From Proteiniclasticum sp. (lineage in GTDB: Bacteria; Bacillota; Clostridia; Clostridiales; Clostridiaceae): a stretch of 53,293 nt of DNA. The stretch is from positions 1-53,293 of the forward strand of contig NZ_DOPX01000004.1 in the NCBI RefSeq assembly GCF_003514505.1. The letters run 5' to 3'. Of this stretch, positions 38,914 to 46,852 are shown piece by piece (positions within the stretch are counted from its first letter, which is position 1; the number at the start of each line of letters is the position of its first letter). Under the pieces are notes generated by a model. It was not told the origin of the DNA and did not search any database. It saw only the letters and a program-made list of their open reading frames with translations. A program made the position numbers and the translations under genes.

Positions 38914-39387
38914 ATGAGCATTTATGATTTTAACGCTAGGGATATCGACGGTCAGGAAAGAGAACTAAAAGAGTTTGAAGGTAAGGTGCTGCTCGTTGTC
39001 AACACCGCCAGCAAGTGTGGCTTCACTCCACAGTTTCAAGGTCTTGAAACCCTTTATGAGAGGATGAATGGTGAAGGATTTGAGGTCCTTGGATTTCCAT
39101 GCGGACAGTTCAATGATCAGGAACTTGAAAGTGCAGAAGGCATCAAGAACTTCTGTGAACTGAACTACGGTGTTTCTTTCACCATGTTTGATAAAATCGA
39201 TGTGAACGGAGAGGCTGCCCATCCATTATTCAAACACTTGAGAAAAGAGACCAAAGGTCTCCTGGGTGATGCTGTGAAGTGGAATTTCACAAAATTCCTG
39301 GTGGACAGAAACGGAACAGTCCTCAAGCGGTATGCTCCACAGGTGGATCCTCTGGATATTGAAAAAGATATACGAAAGCTTTTGTAA
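38914..39387 (+). CDS. Glutathione peroxidase family protein, first copy
   Basis: These thiol peroxidases reduce hydroperoxides, in Clostridia usually with thioredoxin. The 157-residue product has peroxidatic Cys35 in NTASKCGFTPQ, the second Cys63 in LGFPCGQF, Gln65, and the Trp-Asn pair in KWNFTKFLVDR. The normal family motif FPCNQF is changed to FPCGQF, with Asn replaced by Gly. The active site uses an ordinary cysteine codon (TGT), not selenocysteine. The ATG at 38914 has AAGGAG upstream. It has its own promoter and terminator and is followed by a close paralogue of the same length. Confidence 0.92.
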   Translation: MSIYDFNARDIDGQERELKEFEGKVLLVVNTASKCGFTPQFQGLETLYERMNGEGFEVLGFPCGQFNDQELESAEGIKNFCELNYGVSFTMFDKIDVNGEAAHPLFKHLRKETKGLLGDAVKWNFTKFLVDRNGTVLKRYAPQVDPLDIEKDIRKLL

Positions 39388-39404
39388 TACGGATCAGCTC
39401 TCTT

Positions 39405-39434
39405 AGAAAAGAGCCTGGAAACAGGCTCTTTTCT
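39405..39434 (+). terminator. Terminator of the first glutathione peroxidase gene
   Basis: AGAAAAGAGCCTG pairs with CAGGCTCTTTTCT around a four-base loop. Confidence 0.8.
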
Positions 39435-39458
39435 CCATTGTCTTGTATGCAATAATAT

Positions 39459-39487
39459 TTGACAAGGCTGAATTTTTCGCTTATTCT
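39459..39487 (+). promoter_or_regulatory. Promoter of the second glutathione peroxidase gene
   Basis: TTGACA (39459-39464), 17 bases, TATTCT (39482-39487). TAACTAAC (39496-39503) downstream is a weaker relative of the TAACTAGT motif at the two preceding genes. Confidence 0.6.
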
Positions 39488-39520
39488 AAGAATAATAACT
39501 AACACAGTATGAGGTGTATC

Positions 39521-39994
39521 ATGAATATCTATGACTTTACCGCAAAAGACATTGACGGTGTGGAGACTCCACTGAAGAACTTCGAAGGAGAAGTGCTTCT
39601 TATTGTAAACACTGCCAGCAAATGTGGCTTTACACCGCAGTTCAAAGATCTGGAAACCATCTATGAAAAACACAAAGACCAGAAGTTCTCCGTCCTGGGC
39701 TTTCCCTGCAATCAGTTCAATCAGCAGGACCCTGGAAGTGAAGAGGGCATCAAGAATTTTTGTGAGCTGAATTACGGGGTCACTTTTCCCATGTTTTCAA
39801 AGATTGATGTGAACGGAAAATCCGCTCATCCACTTTTTGTCCATTTAAGGAAAGAAACCAAAGGACTTTTAGGCGACTCTGTCAAATGGAACTTCACTAA
39901 ATTTCTGGTGGACAGAAACGGAAAGGTCCTCAGAAGATACCCACCTACCACCAGTCCTCTGGCCATTGAAAAGGATATTGAGGAACTGTTATAA
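39521..39994 (+). CDS. Glutathione peroxidase family protein, second copy
   Basis: A second 157-residue thiol peroxidase closely similar to the previous gene, with peroxidatic Cys35 in NTASKCGFTPQ, the standard motif FPCNQF (61-66) and KWNFTKFLVDRNGKVLRR. It keeps all residues of the family's catalytic set with cysteine in place of selenocysteine. The ATG at 39521 follows GAGGTG by four bases; an in-frame ATG at 39509 lies before this site. A local duplication gave the pair, but each kept a separate promoter, so they may respond to different signals or substrates. A small lipoprotein gene follows after 23 bases. Confidence 0.93.
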   Translation: MNIYDFTAKDIDGVETPLKNFEGEVLLIVNTASKCGFTPQFKDLETIYEKHKDQKFSVLGFPCNQFNQQDPGSEEGIKNFCELNYGVTFPMFSKIDVNGKSAHPLFVHLRKETKGLLGDSVKWNFTKFLVDRNGKVLRRYPPTTSPLAIEKDIEELL

Positions 39995-40017
39995 AGAATA
40001 AGGATTAGGAGATTCCC

Positions 40018-40440
40018 ATGAAAAGACCGTATTTGCTCGTATGCTTACTGTTCTTTCTCAATTTCATGACTGCCTGCGGACATAAAGAAGGGTATATTCA
40101 TCGGGAAGATGCGCTGAAAAGAGGCTATATTGTCCTGGAAGGCACCAACAGCCATAATCATGAGCGTTTTGACATGTTCCTGAAGAACGTGGACTTAAAA
40201 CGGGAAGATCAGATTACCATTGTCATCTATGATCTTATTCAGAACCAGTATGTACTCACCGTAGAATACGATGGCGAACACTATCATGCAAGCCGCTACT
40301 TTATGGATCAGAACCAGAAGAAATCCCAGGTCATTGAGAACCTTGTGTTCACACACTTAAGCTATACCTCCTCAAAGAATTATTTTCTCACCCACGAAAA
40401 CAAAATCCACAGTGATCTGTGGATTTATCAGGGAAAATAA
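40018..40440 (+). CDS. Small lipoprotein, DUF4362-like
   Basis: The 140-residue product has a lipoprotein signal with lipobox FMTAC (Cys20), so it should be anchored outside the membrane. The mature part, with RGYIVLEGTNSHNHERFDMFLKN-type sequence followed by ITIVIYDLIQNQYVLTVEYDGEHYH, resembles DUF4362 proteins of firmicutes in order and length. Their function is unknown. The ATG at 40018 has AGGAG upstream. It follows the second peroxidase gene by 23 bases without a terminator between, so cotranscription with that gene is likely. Confidence 0.65.
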   Translation: MKRPYLLVCLLFFLNFMTACGHKEGYIHREDALKRGYIVLEGTNSHNHERFDMFLKNVDLKREDQITIVIYDLIQNQYVLTVEYDGEHYHASRYFMDQNQKKSQVIENLVFTHLSYTSSKNYFLTHENKIHSDLWIYQGK

Positions 40441-40474
40441 TTTTTAAACCCTACTGTTCTAGGATAAAAAACTT

Positions 40475-40620
40475 TGTTATACTATTCATAGGAAGTTCAG
40501 TATGATTCTCACTGAGCTTTTGATAACCAATACACGGACAAAAGGAATCCCGAGGGTAACCTCAAATTGCTTTAAAGAATGGACATGACTTCTGCAATTT
40601 CATTGCAGAAGTCTTTATTT
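40475..40620 (+). ncRNA. Possible structured small RNA or long 3' tail with terminator
   Basis: Between the lipoprotein gene and the convergent oxidoreductase gene there is no coding frame but clear structure. AGTTCAGT and ACTGAGCT form an eight-pair stem (about 40494-40519), and GAGG-GTAA-CCTC forms a small GNRA-like hairpin (about 40552-40563). A strong terminator follows: GACTTCTGCAA (40587-40597) with TTGCAGAAGTC (40603-40613), then TTTATTTTT. A TATACT (about 40478) could be a -10. I recognise no known RNA family, and it could equally be the 3' untranslated region of the preceding genes. Confidence 0.3.
40587..40620 (+). terminator. Rho-independent terminator
   Basis: Perfect 11-pair stem with a five-base loop, followed by a T-rich tract. 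It ends transcription from the peroxidase/lipoprotein side. Confidence 0.8.
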
Positions 40621-40628
40621 TTGCCCTA

Positions 40629-41621
40629 TTAATCCTTGTTTCTAAAAAACACTTCTTTTCCAAACTTGAATGCTTCCAGAATCTCCTGGGTTTCCAGACC
40701 GTTCCATCCGCTGTCCTCAACATTTGTTTTTCCAAGCATTGCATCAGAAATCATTGAAATCATCTCCATCTGGGAATGTTCCGGCTCTTCAAATTCGAAG
40801 ATTTCAGTGCCGTGATCTGTGATTAATGATACTGGTGCCTGGTCCATGATGGAAAACCGTAAGGCTCCTTTACTTCCAGCTATGGTTAGAAGATCTTCTC
40901 GTATCCCGCAGCTTGCAGTGATGTTCATGGTTCCTTGAATGCCGTTCTCAAATAAGAAGAATCCTGTGGTTACATCCTCTACAGACAATGCCTGAGAAAG
41001 ATTTCCTGATTTTCCCGAAACCATAGATGGTTCACCAAAAAGAAACAGAAAAAAATCAATCATGTGAGAGCCCACATCATAAAGAATCCCACCACCTGAA
41101 GTATCCTCCTGGAACAGCCACGGCCTGTTTGGATCAAATTGTGGTACCGGACACAGGTACTGATACGTGAAGGAGCGGACTTCTCCGATGGCACCTTTCT
41201 CCATCAGACTTTTGATCTGAAGAAACTTTTTCTGCGCTCTTCTGTAGTACGCTACATAAAGCTTCACTCCATGCTCTTCACATGCTTTTCTCATTTCTCT
41301 GCACTCATCACTGTTCAGCGCCATGGGCTTTTCCACATAGACATCTTTTTTATGCTCTGCCGCAAGCACTGTGTAATACTTATGCATATGGGGCGGCGTA
41401 GCAATATAAACCGCATCCACATCCGGGTCGCGAAGCATGTCCAGGACCTCTGTAGAAAAATACGGGATTTCATGTCTTTTGGCGTAGTCTTCCAGTTTCT
41501 TCTCATCCCGCCTCATGACCCACTTCATCTCGGTCTGGGGCAGTTTCCTGAACGCTGGCCCGCTTTTTCTTTCAGTTACATCTCCACACCCAATCATACC
41601 GAATACAATCTTATCTTTCAT
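40629..41621 (-). CDS. Gfo/Idh/MocA family NAD(P)-dependent oxidoreductase
   Basis: These enzymes oxidise or reduce hydroxyl groups of sugars, inositols and related compounds. The 330-residue product has an N-terminal Rossmann fold with GMIGCGDVTE (about 7-16), YIATPPHMH, the conserved VEKPMAL (Lys for catalysis) and a second-domain segment GGGILYDVGSHMIDFFLFLFG with the Asp and His of the active site. The substrate cannot be told. The ATG at 41621 has GAGGAGGAG eight bases upstream; the longer in-frame start at 41645 lies before this site. Its start overlaps the end of the HD-domain gene by 11 bases, so the two are coupled. Confidence 0.9.
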   Translation of the reverse strand: MKDKIVFGMIGCGDVTERKSGPAFRKLPQTEMKWVMRRDEKKLEDYAKRHEIPYFSTEVLDMLRDPDVDAVYIATPPHMHKYYTVLAAEHKKDVYVEKPMALNSDECREMRKACEEHGVKLYVAYYRRAQKKFLQIKSLMEKGAIGEVRSFTYQYLCPVPQFDPNRPWLFQEDTSGGGILYDVGSHMIDFFLFLFGEPSMVSGKSGNLSQALSVEDVTTGFFLFENGIQGTMNITASCGIREDLLTIAGSKGALRFSIMDQAPVSLITDHGTEIFEFEEPEHSQMEMISMISDAMLGKTNVEDSGWNGLETQEILEAFKFGKEVFFRNKD

Positions 41622-42090
41622 TTTTCGTCTCCTCCTCATGCTCATAGGCCTTCAGATACACCTCTGCTGCCCTGTATTTCTCCAGTCTTCTTCGATCTTC
41701 CGCTCTGATAGGCTCAGCTAGTCTCTCCCTATTTTGATTGTCCTTCAAATCAGAGAGTTTGACCCTCCGGGAAAGGGGGTCTTCTGCCACCCTTCTGATA
41801 TACTCCTCATAGTTTTCTTCTTCGCTTCTTGTCAAAAGCAGGACGCTGTCCACAATAGCAGATGAAAAACCACTCTCCAGAAGGTCTTCCGCTGTGAGTG
41901 CCGTGTCTTCCAGAAGATCGTGGAGAAGCGCAGTGATTCTTTCCTCCTCTGTTTTCATGTGGAGCATCACTCGGAGCACATGAAGAATATAGGGTTCTCC
42001 CCCTTTATCCAGTACACCGCTGTGATGGATCGCAGCAAGTGCTAAAGCCCGCTCAAACTCCGGCAATTTTAGAAGTTCTTCTCTTTCCAC
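41611..42090 (-). CDS. Small HD-domain hydrolase, SpoT/MESH1-like
   Basis: The 159-residue product has the metal-binding pattern of the RelA/SpoT hydrolase domain: AAIHHSG (19-25), GGEPYILHVLRV (30-41), the HD pair in ALLHDLLEDT (54-63) and KLSDLKDN (about 111-118). No synthetase domain is present, so it resembles MESH1-type single-domain (p)ppGpp or NADPH phosphohydrolases. The substrate is not proven by sequence. The start is a GTG at 42090, eight bases after GAGG. It is cotranscribed with the downstream oxidoreductase gene. Confidence 0.8.
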   Translation of the reverse strand: MEREELLKLPEFERALALAAIHHSGVLDKGGEPYILHVLRVMLHMKTEEERITALLHDLLEDTALTAEDLLESGFSSAIVDSVLLLTRSEEENYEEYIRRVAEDPLSRRVKLSDLKDNQNRERLAEPIRAEDRRRLEKYRAAEVYLKAYEHEEETKNER

Positions 42091-42211
42091 ACTGACACCT
42101 CACTTCAATAAATCAGGAAACTACTTTATAATGAAGAAAGATAGTTCTGCTTTTCCTCTAAGAACAGTATACGACAGGTTCGATGGAAACGCACAAGAAA
42201 AGGAGACTCCC

Positions 42212-42838
42212 ATGAAAAAAGAAACAATCTTCCTGGAACTGATGAATCACGGAAAAGTACCTGTTTATGCCAATCATAATGATGCTGGAGCCGATGTCTT
42301 TGCTTCGGAGGATTTCGTGCTTTGTCCAGGTGAAACAAAAGTGCTGCCTCTTAAAATCAAAGTGGCTCTGCCAGACCACTTAGAAATGCAAGTTCGCCCC
42401 AGAAGCGGTCTATCCCTGAAAACTTCTCTGAGGATTCCTAACAGCCCGGGCACCGTGGATGCAGGCTACCGGGATGAAGTAGGTATTATTCTGGAGAACT
42501 CCTATAATCTTTCTGCACTTCCTTATGAAATGCTCAGAGATCCAAGTCTAATGAATACGATAAAAGAAGAGTATGAGATTCTGTTCCCCGTGGATAAAGA
42601 AGCAGTTTTCACAGCCTACAAAGGAGAACATTATGAAACGCCACAACTTCTGAACTTATCTCCCTTCCTCATTTTAGATGAGAACCATCATCCCTATGGC
42701 ACCATCTACATCGAGAAAGGGATGAAAATCGCTCAAGTGGTCTTCAACGAGGTCATCAAAGGGGAATTTGAAGAGATCGAGGATGTGACAACAAAAGGAA
42801 CGAACCGGGGCGGCGGTTATGGAAGCACAGGATTATAG
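42212..42838 (+). CDS. dut: dUTP diphosphatase with an internal insertion
   Basis: dUTPase hydrolyses dUTP to dUMP, keeping uracil out of DNA and feeding dTMP synthesis. The five trimeric-dUTPase motifs are present: NDAGADVFA (1), RPRSGLSLK (2), GTVDAGYRDEVGIILEN (3), KGMKIAQVVF (4) and RGGGYGSTG (5). At 208 residues it is well above the usual length of about 145. The excess is an insertion of about 60 residues between motifs 3 and 4 (about 98-165), with an acidic stretch and FPVDKEAVFTAYKGEHYE. The ATG at 42212 has AAAGGAG seven bases upstream; the in-frame ATG at 42131 would add an unsupported extension. It stands alone, without phage genes around it. Confidence 0.9.
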   Translation: MKKETIFLELMNHGKVPVYANHNDAGADVFASEDFVLCPGETKVLPLKIKVALPDHLEMQVRPRSGLSLKTSLRIPNSPGTVDAGYRDEVGIILENSYNLSALPYEMLRDPSLMNTIKEEYEILFPVDKEAVFTAYKGEHYETPQLLNLSPFLILDENHHPYGTIYIEKGMKIAQVVFNEVIKGEFEEIEDVTTKGTNRGGGYGSTGL

Positions 42839-42842
42839 CAAT

Positions 42843-42885
42843 AAAAATGAGCCTGACATTGGAATTCATGTCAGACTCATTTTTT
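42843..42885. terminator. Bidirectional terminator
   Basis: AAAAATGAG and CTGACAT pair with ATGTCAG and CTCATTTTT, with single unpaired bases, between dut and the convergent thioredoxin gene. Confidence 0.8.
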
Positions 42886-43198
42886 ATAAGTATTTTTCAA
42901 GCAGTCCTTCAAAATAGCTGCGGTCTCGAAGACCAATGGCTCCTTCTTGTGGAATTCCATCCTTAAACAGAATCAGGGCCGGTATACTTTGAATCTTATA
43001 AAACTTCGCAAGTTCCGGGCTTTCATCCACATTCAGCTTCAGAACATCCAGTTTCCCGGAAAAATCAGAAGCCACTTCCTCCAGCACCGGTGTAATCATA
43101 CGGCATGGGGCACACCATGGAGCCCAGAAATCCACAAGAACCAGTCCCTTTTTATGAAGTACATCTTCCCGAAAGGTTCCATGACATGTCTCTTTCAT
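42884..43198 (-). CDS. trxA: Thioredoxin
   Basis: This 104-residue cytoplasmic dithiol protein has the thioredoxin fold signature VDFWAPWCAPCRM with active cysteines 29 and 32, the buried Asp23, LDVLKLNVDESPELAKFYKIQSIPALILF with the cis-proline (SIP), and a normal length. The active site is WCAPC rather than the common WCGPC, a change seen in some clostridial thioredoxins that can alter redox potential. The ATG at 43198 has GGAGAGG upstream. It is a single-gene unit with its own promoter. It may serve as reductant for the two thiol peroxidases 3.5 kb away, though this is only an inference. Confidence 0.93.
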   Translation of the reverse strand: MKETCHGTFREDVLHKKGLVLVDFWAPWCAPCRMITPVLEEVASDFSGKLDVLKLNVDESPELAKFYKIQSIPALILFKDGIPQEGAIGLRDRSYFEGLLEKYL

Positions 43199-43242
43199 CT
43201 TATCCTCTCCATGTTTTTGTCAAATTAGATTTTATAAAATTT

Positions 43243-43271
43243 ATTATACCGGATAATTAGGTTTTGCGCAA
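43243..43271 (-). promoter_or_regulatory. Promoter of the thioredoxin gene
   Basis: On the minus strand TTGCGC (43266-43271), 17 bases, TATAAT (43243-43248). Confidence 0.55.
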
Positions 43272-43291
43272 TATATTTGGAGAAGAGATCG

Positions 43292-43329
43292 AAAAAACCC
43301 CATACTGACATATCAGCATGAGGTTTTTC
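43292..43329 (-). terminator. Terminator of the citrate lyase/OsmC side
   Basis: On the minus strand AAAAACCTCATGCTGA pairs with TCAGTATGGGGTTTTTT (with G-U pairs), ending the transcript of the OsmC gene. Confidence 0.75.
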
Positions 43330-43339
43330 GTTTAAAGAT

Positions 43340-43741
43340 TTATTCTTTGTCTGTATATTCAAAAGAAAGAGTGTAGCTCATTTCTGCCACATTAGATAGT
43401 GTCTGATACACAGAGCAGTACTCTGTAGCCAGTCTCATGGCCTGATCCAGCCCCTTTTCTTTTTCAGGATTCTTTACAACCACATCCACATGTACAGTCT
43501 TCAGGGTCGTTGGCACTTCCGTTCTCTTCTCTCCAGACACCTTCATGGACACGCCTTCATAAACGATCTTTTTCTTCACGGCGATATCCAGGAATGTGGA
43601 GTAAAGGCAGGAGCCCAAGGCGCCGAACACCATATCATAAGGCTCTATGGTGCCTTCCTCGATTCCAATTGGCACTGTGCCTCTCTTGGCCTTCAGTGTC
43701 CCTTTAAATCCATACTCAAAATCCATGGTTACCCATTTCAT
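43340..43741 (-). CDS. OsmC/Ohr family protein
   Basis: OsmC-type proteins reduce organic hydroperoxides with a cysteine pair. The 133-residue product has Cys45 in ALGSCLYSTF and Cys109 in ATEYCSVYQ, the two redox cysteines, in the typical order within a compact alpha/beta fold. The ATG at 43741 has GGGAGG ten bases upstream; an ORF start further out at 43825 would overlap citX and is not conserved. It follows citX on the same strand after 74 bases without an obvious terminator, so it may be read from the citrate lyase transcript. Whether it is functionally linked to citrate use is unknown. Confidence 0.85.
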   Translation of the reverse strand: MKWVTMDFEYGFKGTLKAKRGTVPIGIEEGTIEPYDMVFGALGSCLYSTFLDIAVKKKIVYEGVSMKVSGEKRTEVPTTLKTVHVDVVVKNPEKEKGLDQAMRLATEYCSVYQTLSNVAEMSYTLSFEYTDKE

Positions 43742-43815
43742 TAAAATCAATCCTCCCAGGTTTTCATTTATTTGAACTGATTCAATTTTACCATAGAGAA
43801 TCCTGGTTGTCATTT

Positions 43816-44409
43816 TTACAGGCATTCAGTGCTCATGATACGATATTTCTGATCCTCTTTGAATGGAGAATAGGCTGCAGTCATTTCTTCCATTTTATCC
43901 AACAGCTCTTCCACTGGATGTGTCCTGTTCCGTCCACAGGCTTTGGAAGAGTTTCCACAAAGGAGGCATCTTCTTTCTGGATACCCAAATTCCTCTCTCT
44001 GCAATGTTCTTATGGTTCCATCCTGAAACAACAGAATGTCTATATCAAACATTCTGCCTAGAGGGTTTTCCTCTTCGATCCTTATGGCTGCTTTTTTCAG
44101 CTCCTCCACTGGACCTCTTATCACCAGAAACAGCTCTGGACCTGTAGACAAATGAATCTCTTTTTCAAAGATCACGGTCCGAACTGTATGTTCCAGGACA
44201 CTTTTTATCGCCTCTACACCGATGGTGAAGATTTCCTCAATATGTTCATTGTTTTTCACTGGACCCGGAATATTCAGCTTAAAGGAAAGAATGCCATGGC
44301 CACCATGGGCTGATGCAAGCTTATACTGATAGTTTGCCCGCATCTCCCTGGTGTGAAGCACTTCTTCCAGAGTCGGTCTCTCTCCTTCTGAAAAGCGTGT
44401 TTTGGCCAT
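43816..44409 (-). CDS. citX: Apo-citrate lyase phosphoribosyl-dephospho-CoA transferase
   Basis: CitX attaches the phosphoribosyl-dephospho-CoA prosthetic group to a serine of the acyl carrier subunit CitD. The 197-residue product has the family landmarks: GERPTLEEVLHTREMRANYQ at the start, GRMFDIDILLFQDG in the middle and the cysteine-rich RRCLLCGNSSKACGRNRTH. The ATG at 44409 has AGGAGGAG six bases upstream. It is the last cit gene of the leftward cluster, 11 bases after citF. The partner CitG, which makes the prosthetic-group precursor, is not in the window. The second lyase set to the right has no CitX, so this enzyme may mature both CitD proteins. Confidence 0.92.
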   Translation of the reverse strand: MAKTRFSEGERPTLEEVLHTREMRANYQYKLASAHGGHGILSFKLNIPGPVKNNEHIEEIFTIGVEAIKSVLEHTVRTVIFEKEIHLSTGPELFLVIRGPVEELKKAAIRIEEENPLGRMFDIDILLFQDGTIRTLQREEFGYPERRCLLCGNSSKACGRNRTHPVEELLDKMEEMTAAYSPFKEDQKYRIMSTECL

Positions 44410-44420
44410 AGCATCTCCTC

Positions 44421-45959
44421 CTATTCTTTTACTTTTCTTACTACATCAATGATGCTGCCATCTCTGTATTCAATGAGAGCAACCACCCTATCCTCGTACT
44501 CAATAGGATCAGGTCTTCCAACAATCTGATAGGCTTTTTCCTTCAGCTCTTCCAAGGTGAACTTTGGAATCTTCACATCTTTGAAGGCTTCCATAAGATC
44601 CTGTCTTCTTGGATTGACGGCGATTCCGATTTCTGTCACCACCACGTCAATGCTCTCGCCAGGAGTAATGATGGTGTTCACTTCTTCCACGATGGTTGGA
44701 ATTCTTCCGCGGATGAGCGGTGTCAGCACCATACTCATCTTCGCTCCAGCAGAAGCGTCGCTGTGTCCGCCTGATGCACCTCTGATGATTCCATCGGATC
44801 CGGTCATGACGTTGACATTGAAGTTTGTATCAATTTCAAGTGCAGACAGAACCACCACATCCAGCTGGTTCACCGCTGCACCTTTATTGGCTGGATTTGC
44901 ATAGAAAGAAGCACTGATTTCATAATGGTTCTCATTCTTCTTCATGGACTCTATGGCTCCACGGTCGAAGCATTGTGTATCAATGATTTTTTCGATGAGC
45001 CCCTCTTCCAGCATGCTGCACAGATGTCCAGTAAGACCGCCCAGTGCGAAGGATGCCTTGATGTTGTCCTTACGCATGGATTCCTGCAGGAATCTTGCAA
45101 CAGCAAGTGTGGAACCGCCGGTTCCCGACTGGAAAGAAAAACCATCTTTATAATAAGGTGAAGATGTGATCACCTTATTTGCATTTTCAGCGATCAGCAA
45201 TTCTTTCGGATTTGTGGTGATTCTTGTTGCACCCTTGGCGATGCCATTGGGATCTCCAATGGATTCCACTTCCACCACATAGTCTACATGATTCTGTGGA
45301 ATACTGATGGGGGTATTGGGATAAGGCACAAGATTATCTGTGATGATGACCACCTTGTCTGCAAACTCTGCATCCACCTTGGCATATCCTAAAGAACCGC
45401 AATTGGCTTTCCCATGGGAGCCGTTGGCGTTTCCATAGCAGTCTGCGCTGGGAGCCCCTAAAAATGCCACATCGATATGAATCTCATCTTTTTCAATGGC
45501 TCTGGCTCTTCCACCATGGGTACGGATGATTACAGGATTTTCCATAAGTCCCTTGGAGATTGCTGCACCAAGCTTATCCCGGAGACCTGATGAGGTAATA
45601 CTGGTAACAACCCCATTCTTAATGTGCTCTATAAGTGGTTCATGAACGTTTGCAATGGAGCTGGAAGCTAAGGTAAGATTTTTGATGCCCATGGCCGCAA
45701 TCTCGTCCATGACCATGTTAAGGACCTTATCTCCTTCTCTGAAGTGATGGTGAAAAGATACAGTCATTCCGTCTTTCAATCCTGTCTTTTCAATGGCTTC
45801 ACGAATTGAACCCAAAAGCTTGGACTCACCAGGCTTTACGGAACTTACCAGACCGCTGGATCTTTTATATTCATGATGAACTGCCCATTGGCCTTCAAAA
45901 AGCCCAAAGGAGTTCAGATAGGTTTCAGGAATCTCTCTTCCTAGTTGATTCTTTGCCAT
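44421..45959 (-). CDS. citF: Citrate lyase alpha subunit (citrate CoA-transferase)
   Basis: CitF moves citrate onto the thioester of the acyl carrier protein in place of acetate. The 512-residue product has the family features in order: VSFHHHFREGD (about 68-78), THGGRARAIE, HIDVAFLGAPSADCYGNANG, DNLVPYPN, the FSFQSGTGGSTLAVARFL segment, and VVLSALEIDTNFNVN with TGSDGIIRGASGGH near the C-terminus. The length is normal. The ATG at 45959 lies two bases after the citE stop with AAAGGGG before it. It is about half identical by eye to the second CitF at 49733-51295 but keeps the more usual family motifs. Confidence 0.94.
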   Translation of the reverse strand: MAKNQLGREIPETYLNSFGLFEGQWAVHHEYKRSSGLVSSVKPGESKLLGSIREAIEKTGLKDGMTVSFHHHFREGDKVLNMVMDEIAAMGIKNLTLASSSIANVHEPLIEHIKNGVVTSITSSGLRDKLGAAISKGLMENPVIIRTHGGRARAIEKDEIHIDVAFLGAPSADCYGNANGSHGKANCGSLGYAKVDAEFADKVVIITDNLVPYPNTPISIPQNHVDYVVEVESIGDPNGIAKGATRITTNPKELLIAENANKVITSSPYYKDGFSFQSGTGGSTLAVARFLQESMRKDNIKASFALGGLTGHLCSMLEEGLIEKIIDTQCFDRGAIESMKKNENHYEISASFYANPANKGAAVNQLDVVVLSALEIDTNFNVNVMTGSDGIIRGASGGHSDASAGAKMSMVLTPLIRGRIPTIVEEVNTIITPGESIDVVVTEIGIAVNPRRQDLMEAFKDVKIPKFTLEELKEKAYQIVGRPDPIEYEDRVVALIEYRDGSIIDVVRKVKE

Positions 45960-45961
45960 CT

Positions 45962-46852
45962 TTATTCCCCTTTCCTGTATATACCTGCAGCTTCAGCAAG
46001 CAGAAGTACTCTTTCTGCCCTCTCCACAATCGGCTTATCGATCATTTTACCATTGAGCGCAATAACACCTGACCCTTTTGACTCAGCCTCTTCGATGGCA
46101 TTCATTACCGCAATGGCATTCTGTATCTCTTTTTCTGTAGGCGTGAACACACTGTTTACCACAGGAATCTGCCTTGGATTAATCACGGACTTTCCGTCAA
46201 AACCAAGCTGCTTGATGAACTCCGTCTCTTTTCTCAGGGTATCCACATCATCCACATTGGAGAAAACAGTGTCCAGTGCAGCAATACCAACCGCTCTCGC
46301 AGCATGTACAATCATAGATCTGGCGAAGAATATTTCCTCACTGTCTCTTTCAGCGTATCTTCTGGTCTTCATGGAGGTCACATAGTCCTCAGCGCCCAAA
46401 GCGATACCGATGAGACGTTTGCTGGACTTTGCGATACTGAGGGCATTGAGAACACCTACAGGTCCTTCAATGGCTGCCATCATACGGGTGGATCCTTCTT
46501 CCCTTCCACACTGTCTTTCTGCCTCAAGAATCACTTCTTCCACATCCAGCACATCTTCTGCTGTCTCTGTTTTAGGCAGACGGATCACATCAATCCCTGC
46601 GCGGACCATGGCATGGATATCATTTCTTCCTCCCTGGTCCAGACTGTTGATACGCACTACGGTCTCTACGTTTCCATAATCTATGGTCTTCACTGCCTGA
46701 TACACAAGAAAACGGGCCGTATCCTTCTCCTTCAGTGATATGGAATCTTCCAGATCAAACATGATGGAGTCCGCTCCATAAATATATGCATCTCTCAACA
46801 TTCCTGCGTTGCTTGCAGGAACAAACATCATGGTTCTTCTTAAACGTTCCAT
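45962..46852 (-). CDS. citE: Citrate lyase beta subunit (citryl-ACP lyase)
   Basis: CitE splits citryl-ACP into oxaloacetate and acetyl-ACP. The 296-residue product has the canonical motifs: MMFVPASNAGML (8-19), FDLEDSI (32-38), VVRINSLD, RLPKTE (91-96), the metal Glu in AIEGPVGVLNA (E129), LGAEDYV (152-158) and GFDGKSVINPRQI. The ATG at 46852 has GGGAGGAG seven bases upstream, inside the end of citD, which it overlaps by 13 bases. A longer in-frame start at 46870 is within that binding site. This is the conventional paralogue, unlike the second CitE in the window. Confidence 0.94.
   Translation of the reverse strand: MERLRRTMMFVPASNAGMLRDAYIYGADSIMFDLEDSISLKEKDTARFLVYQAVKTIDYGNVETVVRINSLDQGGRNDIHAMVRAGIDVIRLPKTETAEDVLDVEEVILEAERQCGREEGSTRMMAAIEGPVGVLNALSIAKSSKRLIGIALGAEDYVTSMKTRRYAERDSEEIFFARSMIVHAARAVGIAALDTVFSNVDDVDTLRKETEFIKQLGFDGKSVINPRQIPVVNSVFTPTEKEIQNAIAVMNAIEEAESKGSGVIALNGKMIDKPIVERAERVLLLAEAAGIYRKGE

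Noticed and set aside
42212..42838. dUTPase as a sign of a prophage
   Set aside because: Neighbouring genes are ordinary chromosomal genes with no integrase, capsid or lysis gene and no attachment repeats.
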